From: Gammaproteobacteria bacterium
GTDB lineage: Bacteria; Pseudomonadota; Gammaproteobacteria; UBA6429; Thiohalophilaceae
DNA: 8,843 nt
Direction of reading: 5' to 3'
Assembly: GCA_029880425.1 (NCBI GenBank)
Contig: JAOUOK010000043.1
Span: forward strand, 1-8,843
Shown here: positions 1 through 7,055 of the stretch, piece by piece
Layout: each line of letters starts with the position of its first letter
Position numbering within the stretch: position 1 is the stretch's first letter
Notes under the pieces: model-generated
What the model was told of the DNA's origin: nothing
Databases searched by the model: none
Seen by the model: only the letters and a program-made list of their open reading frames with translations
Position numbers and translations under genes: made by a program

Positions 1-227
1 ATAAGTACGACAGAATGGGATTATTTCTACATTCAATAACCGTTCGAGTTTTAATTGTTGACAGTTTATAAAAGCAGGTGCAGACTCAGGCACATGAATA
101 ACAAGATAATTTCAATGCGCAATCCAGTCATTCGAGTGGCATGCAAACTGGCGTGGCACCGTAATACAGTGGCTGTGACTTATTGGAAAAATATTATCTG
201 AAAAATTCCTAAAAGAATTTGTTTTTC
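1..227. other. Left-edge stretch without a supported gene
   Basis: No firm coding region is seen here. From the edge, one forward frame reads ISTTEWDYFYIQ then stop (37-39), and another reads about 22 residues before a stop at 69-71; either could be the tail of a gene lying to the left, and I cannot choose. A forward ATG at 94 opens a 35-codon frame to a TGA at 199-201, giving a small basic peptide that starts MNNKIISMRNP. It has only a weak Shine-Dalgarno-like AGG just before it, so I do not call it a gene. A TTGACA at 58-63 has no matching -10 at normal spacing. The stretch is followed directly by a strong terminator. Confidence 0.5.
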
Positions 228-264
228 AAAAGGCCACAGTTTCAAAAGAACTGTGGCCTTTTTT
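228..264 (+). terminator. Strong intrinsic terminator
   Basis: A perfect inverted repeat pairs bases 228-241 with 249-262 (core GGCCACAGTT and AACTGTGGCC) around a 7-base loop, and a run of six T follows the GC-rich core on the forward strand (259-264). This is a textbook Rho-independent terminator for forward transcription from the left. On the reverse strand there is a run of only four T, so it may also act weakly in that direction. It isolates the transporter gene from upstream transcription, so that gene should have its own promoter in the roughly 80 bases that follow. That stretch is AT-rich, but I see no convincing -35/-10 pair in it. Confidence 0.9.
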
Positions 265-337
265 GTTATGGCTATTTGAAATAAATAGTTTTGTTTAAGT
301 TGTATGAGTGCTTTTATTTAAAAGCAGTAACTATCAT

Positions 338-343
338 GGAGAG
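338..343 (+). promoter_or_regulatory. Ribosome binding site deciding the transporter start
   Basis: GGAGAG lies 2 bases before the first of two consecutive ATG codons (346) and 5 bases before the second (349). Five bases suits initiation better, and matches the GGAG-N5-ATG at 1237-1248 and GGAGAG-N4-ATG at 7196-7208. I therefore prefer the start at 349. Confidence 0.6.
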
Positions 344-348
344 ATATG

Positions 349-1230
349 ATGTCAGTTCCACTAGCATATATCGGGGTCATTATTATCTGGTCGACGACTC
401 CGCTTGCGATTAAATGGAGTGGTGTAGATTCCGGTTTTTTATTTGGTGTAACAGCCAGGATGTTGATCGGCCTGTTTTTTAGTACTGCTTTAATTATGCT
501 GGTTTCTCGTCGCCGCTTACCCTGGGATCAGCATGCGCGTAAGACATATCTTGTTGCAGGGATTGCCATCTATGGTGCTATGTTAAGTGTATACTGGGGC
601 TCTCAATATATTTCTTCAGGCTTTATTTCCATTATTTTTGGATTAAACCCGATTGTGACCGGAATAATGGCGGCGATGTGGTTGAATGAACGGAGCTTAA
701 CTCCGGCTAAAATTTTAGGGGTTGTATTAGGGCTGGTTGGTTTATTTGTGATATTTAACCAGGGTATAAAGTTTGGTACACATGCGGTGATTGGTATTGC
801 TGCTGTATGCTTATCAGTGTTATTACACTCATTAAGCAGTGTCTGGTTTAAAAAGTTACAGCATGATTTATCGGCACTGGAAATTACCCATGGTGGCTTG
901 CTGGTGAGTGTTCCTTTATATTTATTAACCTGGTTTTTTTCGCAGGGAACATGGCCTGAAAGCTTTAGTCAACGGGGCCTGGGGTCGATAGTATACTTAG
1001 GAATATTTGGTTCTGTTTTAGGATTCGTTTTGTTTTTCTATATCTTAAAACATGTTGATGTAAGCCGTGTTTCACTAATTACATTGGTGACACCTGTTAT
1101 TGCTTTGTTTTTAGGTTATGCCCTGAATAATGAAATACTCAATACAGGCATCTGGATAGGCACGGGTTTGATTCTTCTGGGAATGAGTTTTTATCAATGG
1201 AGTGATAAACTTTTCACAAAGGTATCGTAA
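349..1230 (+). CDS. EamA/DMT-superfamily drug/metabolite transporter
   Basis: Inner-membrane permease of the drug/metabolite transporter superfamily (RhaT/YdcZ/PecM-like EamA proteins), which usually export amino acids, metabolites or small toxic compounds; the substrate cannot be read from sequence. The 293 residues are almost entirely hydrophobic segments, consistent with the usual ten helices, and fall into the two tandem EamA repeats (about 5-138 and 147-284). Family marks are the N-terminal IIWSTTPLAIKWS stretch with an Arg in helix 2, and an Asn-Glu pair before the last helix of each repeat (WLNERSLTPAKILG near 111-124; YALNNEIL near 257-264). Its length of just under 300 residues is typical. 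The start at 349 is chosen from ribosome-site spacing; 346 would add one Met. The stop is 15 bases before the next gene, so the two are probably cotranscribed. Confidence 0.9.
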   Translation: MSVPLAYIGVIIIWSTTPLAIKWSGVDSGFLFGVTARMLIGLFFSTALIMLVSRRRLPWDQHARKTYLVAGIAIYGAMLSVYWGSQYISSGFISIIFGLNPIVTGIMAAMWLNERSLTPAKILGVVLGLVGLFVIFNQGIKFGTHAVIGIAAVCLSVLLHSLSSVWFKKLQHDLSALEITHGGLLVSVPLYLLTWFFSQGTWPESFSQRGLGSIVYLGIFGSVLGFVLFFYILKHVDVSRVSLITLVTPVIALFLGYALNNEILNTGIWIGTGLILLGMSFYQWSDKLFTKVS

Positions 1231-1236
1231 TTGTTT

Positions 1237-1240
1237 GGAG
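1237..1240 (+). promoter_or_regulatory. Ribosome binding site deciding the mltF start
   Basis: GGAG sits 5 bases before the ATG at 1246. The frame also contains a TTG at 1231, directly after the transporter stop, but that codon lies upstream of this site. Starting at 1246 gives a clean lipoprotein signal peptide, so 1246 is the likely true start. Confidence 0.75.
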
Positions 1241-1245
1241 TTTTG

Positions 1246-2607
1246 ATGTTAACAATAAGGCACTTTACTCTGCTTTCCTGTATTAGTTTAATGCTGGGAG
1301 CATGTTCAGGTGAGACAGATCATCTTGAACAAATTAAAGAAAAAGGTGAGCTTGTTGTTCTAACCCGAAATGCCGCGACGACATACTACGAGTCGCGTGA
1401 AGGTTACATGGGCGTTGAATATGAAATTGCCAATGCCTTTGCCGACTCGCTAGGTGTTAAGGCGCGTTTTGTCACTAAAGAAGATATTTCTGATTTATTT
1501 AAAGCTGTGGATGAAGGTTATGGTGACTTAGCTGCCGCCGGCTTAACGCATACTGAGGAACGTGCTAAAAAGTATTTGTTTGGTCCGACTTATCAAATGG
1601 TAGCGCAACAAGTCGTTTGTCGCCGTGGTGGTAAACGACCTAAGAAAATTGAAGACCTTGTTGGACTAAGTATTAACGTCCCTGCCCATAGTAGTTACGT
1701 CGAACAGTTAAATAAATTAAAAAAACATCACCATGAACTTCAATGGCAGGAAGTTGAAAACACGGATACCGAATCGTTGTTAGAAGATGTCTGGTTAGAA
1801 AAGATTGACTGTACGATTGCAGATGAAAATATTGTTGCCATTAATCGTCGTTATTTTCCCGAGTTATCAATACGTTTTAATTTAACCGCACCTGAGCCAC
1901 TGGGCTGGGTTATACCTCGCAGTGCCGATGATTTTCAGGATGTGTTAGTTGACTGGTTTGACAGTTATATCGAGAGTGGCAAGCTTGATGATGTAATGCA
2001 TCGTTATTACGGTTACATCGAACGTTTTGATTATGTAGAAGCCCGCGCATACCAACGCAAGATAAAATCTCATTTACCTACATATCAAAAATTATTTAAA
2101 AAAGCAGCACAACGTTATAATGTTAGCTGGACCCTTTTAGCTGCACAGTCCTACCAGGAGTCACACTGGCGGGTGAATGCAAAAAGTCCAACCGGTGTTC
2201 GTGGCATGATGATGTTAACGAAGACAACAGCAAAAGAACTGGGCATTAAAAACCGTTTAAATCCTGATGCCAGTATTATGGGTGGCGCCTATTATTTAAA
2301 TAAACTTCGTAAGCGTCTGCCAGAGTCAGTTACAGAACCGGATCGTACATGGCTGGCATTAGCCGCCTATAACGTGGGCATGGGGCATATCTGGGACGCA
2401 CGTAAACTTGCCAGGCAACTGGGTAAAAATCCCGATCGTTGGCAGGAACTTTCTGAAGTTTTACCGTTGTTAACCAAGAAGAAATATTACAAAAAATTAA
2501 AACATGGTTACGCACGTGGTTACGAACCTGTTGATTACGTGCAGAACATTCGTAATTACCAGGACATGCTGGAAAAAATTATGAAAGAGAATTCTTTGTG
2601 GCAGTAA
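1246..2607 (+). CDS. mltF: Membrane-bound lytic murein transglycosylase F (MltF-like lipoprotein)
   Basis: Peptidoglycan lytic transglycosylase, which cleaves the MurNAc-GlcNAc bond and leaves 1,6-anhydro-MurNAc ends. Starting at 1246 gives 453 residues beginning MLTIRHFTLLSC and a lipobox L-G-A-C, so Cys20 would be lipidated. Ser follows the Cys and there is no Asp at +2, which predicts outer-membrane sorting. Residues about 28-260 form a periplasmic solute-binding (SBP_bac_3) domain, as in E. coli MltF, where it acts as a regulatory module. Residues about 275-445 are the SLT catalytic domain: AQSYQESHW holds the catalytic Glu (about 305), followed by GVRGMMMLT (the family's GxxGxMQxT, with Met in place of Gln) and LAAYNVGMGH. 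It is somewhat shorter than E. coli MltF (about 518 residues). It lies 15 bases behind the transporter gene. A plain SBP-type receptor is excluded by the intact SLT domain. Confidence 0.93.
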   Translation: MLTIRHFTLLSCISLMLGACSGETDHLEQIKEKGELVVLTRNAATTYYESREGYMGVEYEIANAFADSLGVKARFVTKEDISDLFKAVDEGYGDLAAAGLTHTEERAKKYLFGPTYQMVAQQVVCRRGGKRPKKIEDLVGLSINVPAHSSYVEQLNKLKKHHHELQWQEVENTDTESLLEDVWLEKIDCTIADENIVAINRRYFPELSIRFNLTAPEPLGWVIPRSADDFQDVLVDWFDSYIESGKLDDVMHRYYGYIERFDYVEARAYQRKIKSHLPTYQKLFKKAAQRYNVSWTLLAAQSYQESHWRVNAKSPTGVRGMMMLTKTTAKELGIKNRLNPDASIMGGAYYLNKLRKRLPESVTEPDRTWLALAAYNVGMGHIWDARKLARQLGKNPDRWQELSEVLPLLTKKKYYKKLKHGYARGYEPVDYVQNIRNYQDMLEKIMKENSLWQ

Positions 2608-2748
2608 AGGGATAGGATGTTTAGTTGTTCGTCATTTCGAAAATGACGTGTTAGCTGGAGAAGGTGGCATCTATCGTGATGATGGCAAAGCTGGGCAGTT
2701 TAGTGGTAATGCCTTTTGCGTTGGCACTTGCCTTAACTTAACCCGCTA
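2608..2748. other. Convergent intergenic gap with hairpin and open frames
   Basis: This gap separates the converging mltF and GMC genes. An inverted repeat at 2630-2648 (CGTCATTT, 3-base loop, AAATGACG) could form an 8-bp hairpin, but neither strand has a T-run after it, so a Rho-independent role is doubtful. A forward frame stays open from 2585 to the TAA at 2750-2752 and reads protein-like (for example GGIYRDDGKAGQFSG near 2663-2707), but it has no good start. Another frame from ATG 2679 gives a 20-residue hydrophobic peptide (MMAKLGSLVVMPFALALALT) with no well-placed ribosome site. Either could be gene debris or chance. Confidence 0.4.
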
Positions 2749-4380
2749 TTAATTTTGACATTTAATAATCATGTCTGCAGCTTTTTCAGCAATCATAATG
2801 GTCGGGGCATTGGTGTTGCCGGAAGTAATCGTTGGCATAATTGAAGCATCAATAATACGTAAGCCTTCAATACCATGAACACGTAACTGTTCATCAACCA
2901 CGGCATATTCATCATTGCCCATTTTACACGTTCCCACCGGGTGAAAAATGGTTGTGCCCAGGTCACCTGCGGCTTTTATAAGGTTCTCATCACTTTCAAT
3001 ACTGCTACCGGGGCGCCATTCTTCAGGCTGGTAGGGACGTAAGGCATCAGCACTCATAATGCGGCGAGTGAAGCGCATGGAATCTGCTGCAACCTTTTGA
3101 TCTTCTGCGGTTGATAAATAATTGAGTTTAATTTCAGGCTGGTTATTCATATCCGGACTAAGGATATGCACATGGCCACGGCTCGTGGGACGCAGGTTGC
3201 ATACGGACGGGGTAATCGCCGGGAAGGAATGCAATGGTTCCCCAAACTTATCAAGACTAAGAGGCTGTACATGCCATTCGATATTAGGTGTTTCATAAGA
3301 ATCATCACTGCGGGCAAATGCGCCCAACTGGCTGGGTGCCATCGTCAGTGGGCCGGAACGAAATAGCAGGTACTCAAGCCCCATGCGTGCTTTACCCAAT
3401 AAGCTATTTGCTCTCTGGTTCATGGTCACCGTATTATGAACCTTAAACATCATTCGGATCTGTAAGTGATCCTGCAAGTTAGCACCAACACCAGGGAGAT
3501 GATGCTGTAGAGGAACCTGGTATTTTTGTAATAACTTTGCTGGCCCGATACCGGATACCTGTAGTAGTTGTGGTGAACCTATCGAACCGGCAGAGAGAAT
3601 GACTTCCCGACGTGCATTTATTTTGCTTACCGCTGAACCTTTTATATGAAGTTCGACTCCAGTTGCACGTTTTCCCTTATCAGTTTTTTCGAGGATTAAT
3701 TTTTTTACGTGGGCTTCGGTAATTACTGTCAGGTTTGGACGATGTCGTACGGGTTTAAGAAAAGCTTTATTAGTGTTCTGCCGAACCCCGTTATGTTGGT
3801 TTACCTGGAAATAAGAATTACCAAAATTATCACCACGATTAAAATCTGCAACTTTAGGAATGCCGGTTTGTTCAGCCGCATCCCGCCATGCTTCAAGAAT
3901 TTCCCAGTTAACGCGACGTTCTTCAATGCGTAACTCACCCTGATCACCATGAACATCATCAGCACCATGAATATAGTTTTCTGATTTTTTAAAGTAAGGT
4001 AAAACAGAGTTAAAATCCCAACCCGGGTTACCAAGGCTGGCCCACTCATTATAGTCGCGAGGTTGTCCACGCATGTAAATCATGGCATTAATCGATGAAC
4101 AGCCACCTAAAACTTTACCTCTTGCGTAGTTGAGTGAGCGACCATTTAAACCGGGATCGGGTTGTGTTTTATAGCACCAGTCAGTTCGGGGGTTGTTTAT
4201 TGTAAACAGGTAACCAATCGGAATTGGAATCCAGAAATAATTATCTTTTTTTCCGGCTTCCAATAACAGTACATTTACATCAGGGTTTGCTGAAAGTCGA
4301 TTTGCTAAGAGGCAACCTGCTGAGCCAGCACCAATAATAATGTAATCGAAATGTTCTGACAGGCTTGACGGCTGACTCAT
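2749..4380 (-). CDS. GMC-family FAD-dependent alcohol dehydrogenase (AlkJ/choline dehydrogenase-like)
   Basis: FAD flavoprotein of the glucose-methanol-choline family, oxidising an alcohol to an aldehyde and most likely passing electrons to a quinone at the inner membrane. All hallmarks are present in 543 residues: the Rossmann dinucleotide motif GAGSAG (17-22) with Glu41 ending strand 2, GMC signature 1 (GKVLGGCSSINAMIY, 88-102), GMC signature 2 (GSIGSPQLLQVSGIG, 265-279), and the C-terminal catalytic block with His480 in FHPVGTCKMG and Asn522/Asn524 in SGNTNAPTIMIAE. The length fits AlkJ and BetA. No signal peptide is seen. The C-terminal GNTNAPTIMIAE block agrees with AlkJ as I recall it, so an aliphatic or aromatic alcohol is a reasonable guess. 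Choline is possible, but no betB, betI or transporter is nearby. An AAGAG lies 10 bases before the ATG. The gene is 131 bases downstream of ispG on the same strand. Confidence 0.92.
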   Translation of the reverse strand: MSQPSSLSEHFDYIIIGAGSAGCLLANRLSANPDVNVLLLEAGKKDNYFWIPIPIGYLFTINNPRTDWCYKTQPDPGLNGRSLNYARGKVLGGCSSINAMIYMRGQPRDYNEWASLGNPGWDFNSVLPYFKKSENYIHGADDVHGDQGELRIEERRVNWEILEAWRDAAEQTGIPKVADFNRGDNFGNSYFQVNQHNGVRQNTNKAFLKPVRHRPNLTVITEAHVKKLILEKTDKGKRATGVELHIKGSAVSKINARREVILSAGSIGSPQLLQVSGIGPAKLLQKYQVPLQHHLPGVGANLQDHLQIRMMFKVHNTVTMNQRANSLLGKARMGLEYLLFRSGPLTMAPSQLGAFARSDDSYETPNIEWHVQPLSLDKFGEPLHSFPAITPSVCNLRPTSRGHVHILSPDMNNQPEIKLNYLSTAEDQKVAADSMRFTRRIMSADALRPYQPEEWRPGSSIESDENLIKAAGDLGTTIFHPVGTCKMGNDEYAVVDEQLRVHGIEGLRIIDASIMPTITSGNTNAPTIMIAEKAADMIIKCQN

Positions 4381-4401
4381 AGATTTAAGACTCTTTGAAA
4401 T

Positions 4402-4468
4402 ATTATGCTAACGATGCAAATAGCATAATCGAACTAAGACATAATTAAATCACTTTCGTTTGCATAAT
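4402..4468 (-). promoter_or_regulatory. Inverted repeat and ATTATGC half-sites ahead of the GMC gene
   Basis: The gap between ispG and the GMC gene contains a perfect 9-base inverted repeat, ATTATGCTA (4402-4410) and TAGCATAAT (4421-4429), 10 bases apart. A third GCATAAT lies at 4462-4468. The spacer base run ATGCAAA (4414-4420) also has its complement TTTGCAT at 4459-4465. The repeats end 22 bases before the GMC start codon. Their position suggests an operator for a dimeric regulator of the dehydrogenase; a hairpin in the leader RNA is the alternative. I see no convincing -35/-10 pair: a CATAAT on the reverse strand at 4407-4402 would give an implausibly short leader. Confidence 0.4.
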
Positions 4469-4511
4469 GCGAAGCAGAAAAAAATTGCCGTAGGAATTGC
4501 TTATTAAAGGT

Positions 4512-5756
4512 TTAATTTTGTTGATAATTTTCATTAACATAGTGCTGAACAATTTCCTGGAATTCTTCAGCAATAGTATCGCCTTTTAACGTTACTGTTT
4601 TTACGCCATCAACATAAACAGGGGCGACTGGTTTTTCACCGGTACCCGGTAAGCTAATCCCTATATTGGCATGTTTGCTTTCACCCGGACCATTGACCAC
4701 GCAGCCCATGACGGCAACGTTCATATTCTCAACACCGGGATGTGTCTCACGCCATGTGGGCATTTTGTCGCGCAGGTAACGCTGGATATCCTGTGCCAAG
4801 GTTTGGAAGTAAGTGCTTGAAGTTCGACCACAACCTGGGCAGGCGACAACCTGGGGCGTGAAAGATCGTAAGCCCATTGATTGCAGAATTTCCTGGGCAA
4901 CCACGACTTCCTTGCAACGATCCCCATGTGGTTCGGGTGTCAGTGAAATACGAATGGTGTCACCGATGCCTTCTTGCAATAAAATCGCGAGCGCAGCGGT
5001 AGAGGCAACGATACCTTTTGAACCCATGCCGGCCTCGGTTAAACCCAGATGCAGGGCGTAGTCACACTTGCTGGCAAGTTCACGATAAACACTTACGAGA
5101 TCCTGCACGCTACTCATTTTAACCGAGAGAATGATCTTGTCTTTGGCGAGGCCAATTTCTTCAGCCTGTTGTGCACTTTCGAGTGCCGAGGTGACCATGG
5201 CTTTGTGCATGATTTCGTGTGGTTCTAATGGCTCTTCCAGCAGGTGATTTTCATCCATAATACGCGCGAGTAAGGCCTGGTCCAGGCTACCCCAGTTCAC
5301 CCCGATCCTGACCGGTTTATCATTTTTAATTGCCACTTCAATCATGCTGGCATATTGCTCATCACGTTTTTTACCCTTACCCACGTTGCCGGGGTTAATG
5401 CGGTACTTGGCCAGGGCCTGGCCACATTCAGGGTAATCTCTGAGTAACTTATGGCCATTGAAATGGAAGTCACCAATTAAGGGAACAAAACAACCTTGCC
5501 TGTCTAAATCAGCCCTTATTTTTGCAACCGCTTCAGCAGCTTCGGCTGAATTAACCGTGATGCGCACCATCTCGGAACCGGCTTCTGCCAGCTCCATGAC
5601 CTGTTTTACCGTGCTATAGACATCCGCGGTATCGGTGTTGGTCATTGATTGCACCACCACAGGGTTATCTCCGCCTACCATTACATAGTGTTCAGCAGTA
5701 CCAATTTTGACCGGTGTAGTTGGGTGATATGCAGATGGGTGAGATTTTGTAGTCAT
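4512..5756 (-). CDS. ispG: 4-hydroxy-3-methylbut-2-en-1-yl diphosphate synthase (flavodoxin/ferredoxin)
   Basis: Cytoplasmic [4Fe-4S] enzyme of the MEP isoprenoid pathway (also called GcpE), converting 2-C-methyl-D-erythritol 2,4-cyclodiphosphate to HMBPP with reductant from flavodoxin or ferredoxin. The 414 residues begin with the TIM-barrel marker [14 protein letters not shown] (33-46), and continue through IGDFHFNGH (94-102), YRINPGNVG (118-126), [10 protein letters not shown] (149-158) and LHLGLTEAG (236-244). The cluster domain has Cys306 and Cys309 ([10 protein letters not shown]), Cys352 ([10 protein letters not shown]) and the iron-ligating Glu359. It is the longer form, with an insertion around 167-190 and 270-290 compared with the roughly 372-residue E. 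coli enzyme; this form is common in many proteobacteria. No clear Shine-Dalgarno precedes the ATG. It stands alone here, without the hisS or rodZ neighbours often seen with ispG in gammaproteobacteria. Confidence 0.97.
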   Translation of the reverse strand: MTTKSHPSAYHPTTPVKIGTAEHYVMVGGDNPVVVQSMTNTDTADVYSTVKQVMELAEAGSEMVRITVNSAEAAEAVAKIRADLDRQGCFVPLIGDFHFNGHKLLRDYPECGQALAKYRINPGNVGKGKKRDEQYASMIEVAIKNDKPVRIGVNWGSLDQALLARIMDENHLLEEPLEPHEIMHKAMVTSALESAQQAEEIGLAKDKIILSVKMSSVQDLVSVYRELASKCDYALHLGLTEAGMGSKGIVASTAALAILLQEGIGDTIRISLTPEPHGDRCKEVVVAQEILQSMGLRSFTPQVVACPGCGRTSSTYFQTLAQDIQRYLRDKMPTWRETHPGVENMNVAVMGCVVNGPGESKHANIGISLPGTGEKPVAPVYVDGVKTVTLKGDTIAEEFQEIVQHYVNENYQQN

Positions 5757-5801
5757 GATGCAGGGCCGTCGGTTAATAAATAATAGTTAAATAAAGACGG
5801 G

Positions 5802-5810
5802 ATCATAGCA
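5802..5810 (-). promoter_or_regulatory. Extended -10 promoter element for ispG
   Basis: Reading the reverse strand, TGC-TATGAT occupies 5810-5802. This is an extended -10 (TGN plus five of six matches to TATAAT). The position expected for a -35 holds TCCAGT, a poor match, which is tolerable for extended -10 promoters. Transcription would start near 5795, giving a leader of about 40 bases before the ispG ATG. Confidence 0.5.
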
Positions 5811-5900
5811 CTTTTTTGCCCGGAACTGGATTCTCCTGCAAGGGATAAAGGCCTTAGCTGTGTATGGTAATTCTTTATCGAATGATGGCGGGAAAGCAGA

Positions 5901-5906
5901 TATAAT
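5901..5906 (+). promoter_or_regulatory. -10 promoter element for the methyltransferase gene
   Basis: A perfect TATAAT lies at 5901-5906. The best -35 at 17-base spacing is TCGAAT (5878-5883), matching the consensus in three of six positions. A start near 5913 would give a leader of roughly 45 bases. An AGGGGA ribosome site at 5946-5951 stands 7 bases before the ATG at 5959, which supports that start. Confidence 0.55.
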
Positions 5907-5958
5907 AAGCGGCTTTAAAATAAGTAATAATAATTCGAACAATTTAGGGGATTAAAAA

Positions 5959-6801
5959 ATGGGTAACTCGTCAGGTCAAAACAAACCAACTATGGCAGAG
6001 CAAGCTGATCGCCATGTTTTATACCAGGAGTCAGTGCAATTCCCCGAAGCCGAAGTTGACTTCATGAGTAAGACCTTTAAAAAACTGCGGGGCCGTAAAG
6101 CCATCAGCATGAAAGAAGATTTCTGTGGTACGGCTTACCTTGCGACCGAATGGTGTAAAAGTGATCCTGAACGTACCGCGATTGGTGTGGATTTCGATGG
6201 TCCAACATTAGAATGGGGCAGAAAGCATAACCTTGAAGCGGCAGGAGAAGATGTCGCCAGTCGCGTCAAGTTGATTGAAGATGATGTTCGCATTACCACG
6301 GATAAAGTGGATATCACTTGTGCCTTTAACTTTAGTTACTGCTTGTTTGAAAAACGTGATGAACTCATTAATTACTTCAAGCTTGCACGTGAAAGTTTAA
6401 ATGATGATGGCCTCCTGGTTCTTGACCTCTTTGGTGGTACAGAATGTGCTGATACCCTGGAAGAAGAAACTGAACTCGAAGATCAAAATGCAACATATAT
6501 ATGGGAGCATGTTTCATTCAACCCGATTAACAACCATATGGAATGCGCGATTCATTTTGAATTTGATGATGGCTCCCGCATGGATGAAGCCTTCACTTAT
6601 TGCTGGCGTTTATGGTCGATTCCTGAAATCTTAGAGTTGCTCGAAGAAGCCGGCTACAGCAAGTCTCGTGTTTACTGGGAAGAGTATGTCGAATCTGATG
6701 ATGAAGATGACGATGAATTAGAAGGTACCGGTGAATATTATGAAACGACCGAGGTTGAAAACCAGGAGTCGTGGATGATTTACATCGTAGCTGAAAAATA
6801 A
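5959..6801 (+). CDS. Class I SAM-dependent methyltransferase with acidic C-terminal region
   Basis: A 280-residue cytoplasmic protein with the class I (Rossmann) methyltransferase layout; the methyl acceptor is unknown. The SAM site is seen as SMKEDFCGTAYLATEW (50-65), where DFCGTA takes the place of the usual GxGxG loop, then strand 2 ending in an acid (IGVDFDGPTLEW, 75-86), an Asp-rich motif after strand 3 (IEDDVR, 106-111), CAFNFSYCLF (strand 4, 121-130), and GLLVLDLFGG (strand 5, 151-160). Residues 164-180 and 244-269 are strongly acidic; the second includes ESDDEDDDELEG and is followed by the closing strand SWMIYIVAEK, so it looks like an inserted loop rather than a loose tail. Small-molecule or protein targets are both possible. 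It diverges from ispG and has its own promoter and a good ribosome site. Confidence 0.85.
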   Translation: MGNSSGQNKPTMAEQADRHVLYQESVQFPEAEVDFMSKTFKKLRGRKAISMKEDFCGTAYLATEWCKSDPERTAIGVDFDGPTLEWGRKHNLEAAGEDVASRVKLIEDDVRITTDKVDITCAFNFSYCLFEKRDELINYFKLARESLNDDGLLVLDLFGGTECADTLEEETELEDQNATYIWEHVSFNPINNHMECAIHFEFDDGSRMDEAFTYCWRLWSIPEILELLEEAGYSKSRVYWEEYVESDDEDDDELEGTGEYYETTEVENQESWMIYIVAEK

Positions 6802-6815
6802 TTCAGGGGCTTTAC

Positions 6816-7028
6816 TTGATAATTTCAGCGATGAAAGTTTTTAGTGAATACCCTGTTAGTTTATTTACAGTCACTTCTAGCCAGGATAAGGCTAAAGAGG
6901 CTGTTAATAAAATAATGAATGAAAAAGAAAGAAGTGATATTTAATACAAGGGCGACAAGATTGTCCTCGTAGGTAAAATTACCCGCAATACCAAAAGTTC
7001 GCCAGGACCTCATTCGATAATAATCTAA
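6816..7028 (+). pseudogene. Small reading frame broken by an in-frame TAA
   Basis: I do not recognise the family. One frame reads from TTG 6816, or ATG 6831, through KVFSEYPVSLFTVTSSQDK and a Lys/Glu-rich helix (AKEAVNKIMNEKERSDI) to a TAA at 6942-6944. The same frame then continues with protein-like sequence, YKGDKIVLVGKITRNT, to a second TAA at 7026-7028. The downstream part has the alternating pattern of beta strands, so the whole looks like one small alpha/beta protein of about 70 residues with a nonsense mutation. The TTG has AGGGG (6805-6809) 6 bases upstream; the ATG has no such site. It starts 14 bases after the methyltransferase stop, suggesting a former second gene of that operon. 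A functional 37-42 residue peptide is the alternative. Confidence 0.45.
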
Positions 7029-7030
7029 AT

Positions 7031-7047
7031 TAGACTTAGTCTATTTT
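7031..7047 (+). terminator. Weak hairpin with T-run after the broken small gene
   Basis: TAGAC (7031-7035), loop TTA, and GTCTA (7039-7043) are followed by TTTT (the last T at 7047). Three more A-T pairs can form beyond a T-T mismatch. The stem is short and AT-rich, so it would be a weak terminator. It lies 3 bases after the second stop of the small reading frame, where a terminator for the methyltransferase unit would be expected. Confidence 0.35.
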
Positions 7048-7055
7048 CCCTGTTC

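Noticed and set aside
58..110. TTGACA (58-63) with GATAAT (105-110) as a promoter for a small RNA
   Set aside because: The two hexamers are 41 bases apart, far beyond the usual 16-18, and no -10 lies at the right distance.
2630..2648. Rho-independent terminator between mltF and the GMC gene
   Set aside because: The 8-bp hairpin is clear, but no T-run follows on either strand, so I list it only as a hairpin in the gap.
3801..4070. Reverse-strand open frame of 89 codons inside the GMC gene
   Set aside because: It overlaps the GMC coding sequence in another frame, shows no motif, and the GMC frame carries all family signatures through this stretch.
2749..4380. Choline dehydrogenase betA in a glycine betaine operon
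   Set aside because: No betB, betI or betaine/choline transporter is adjacent, and the AlkJ-type C-terminus gives no reason to prefer choline.
4813..5061. Forward open frame of 82 codons opposite ispG
   Set aside because: Antisense shadow of a highly conserved gene, with no ribosome site or recognisable motif.
6942..6944. Programmed readthrough or recoding of the TAA
   Set aside because: TAA is not used for selenocysteine or pyrrolysine, and no recoding structure is evident; a nonsense mutation is simpler.
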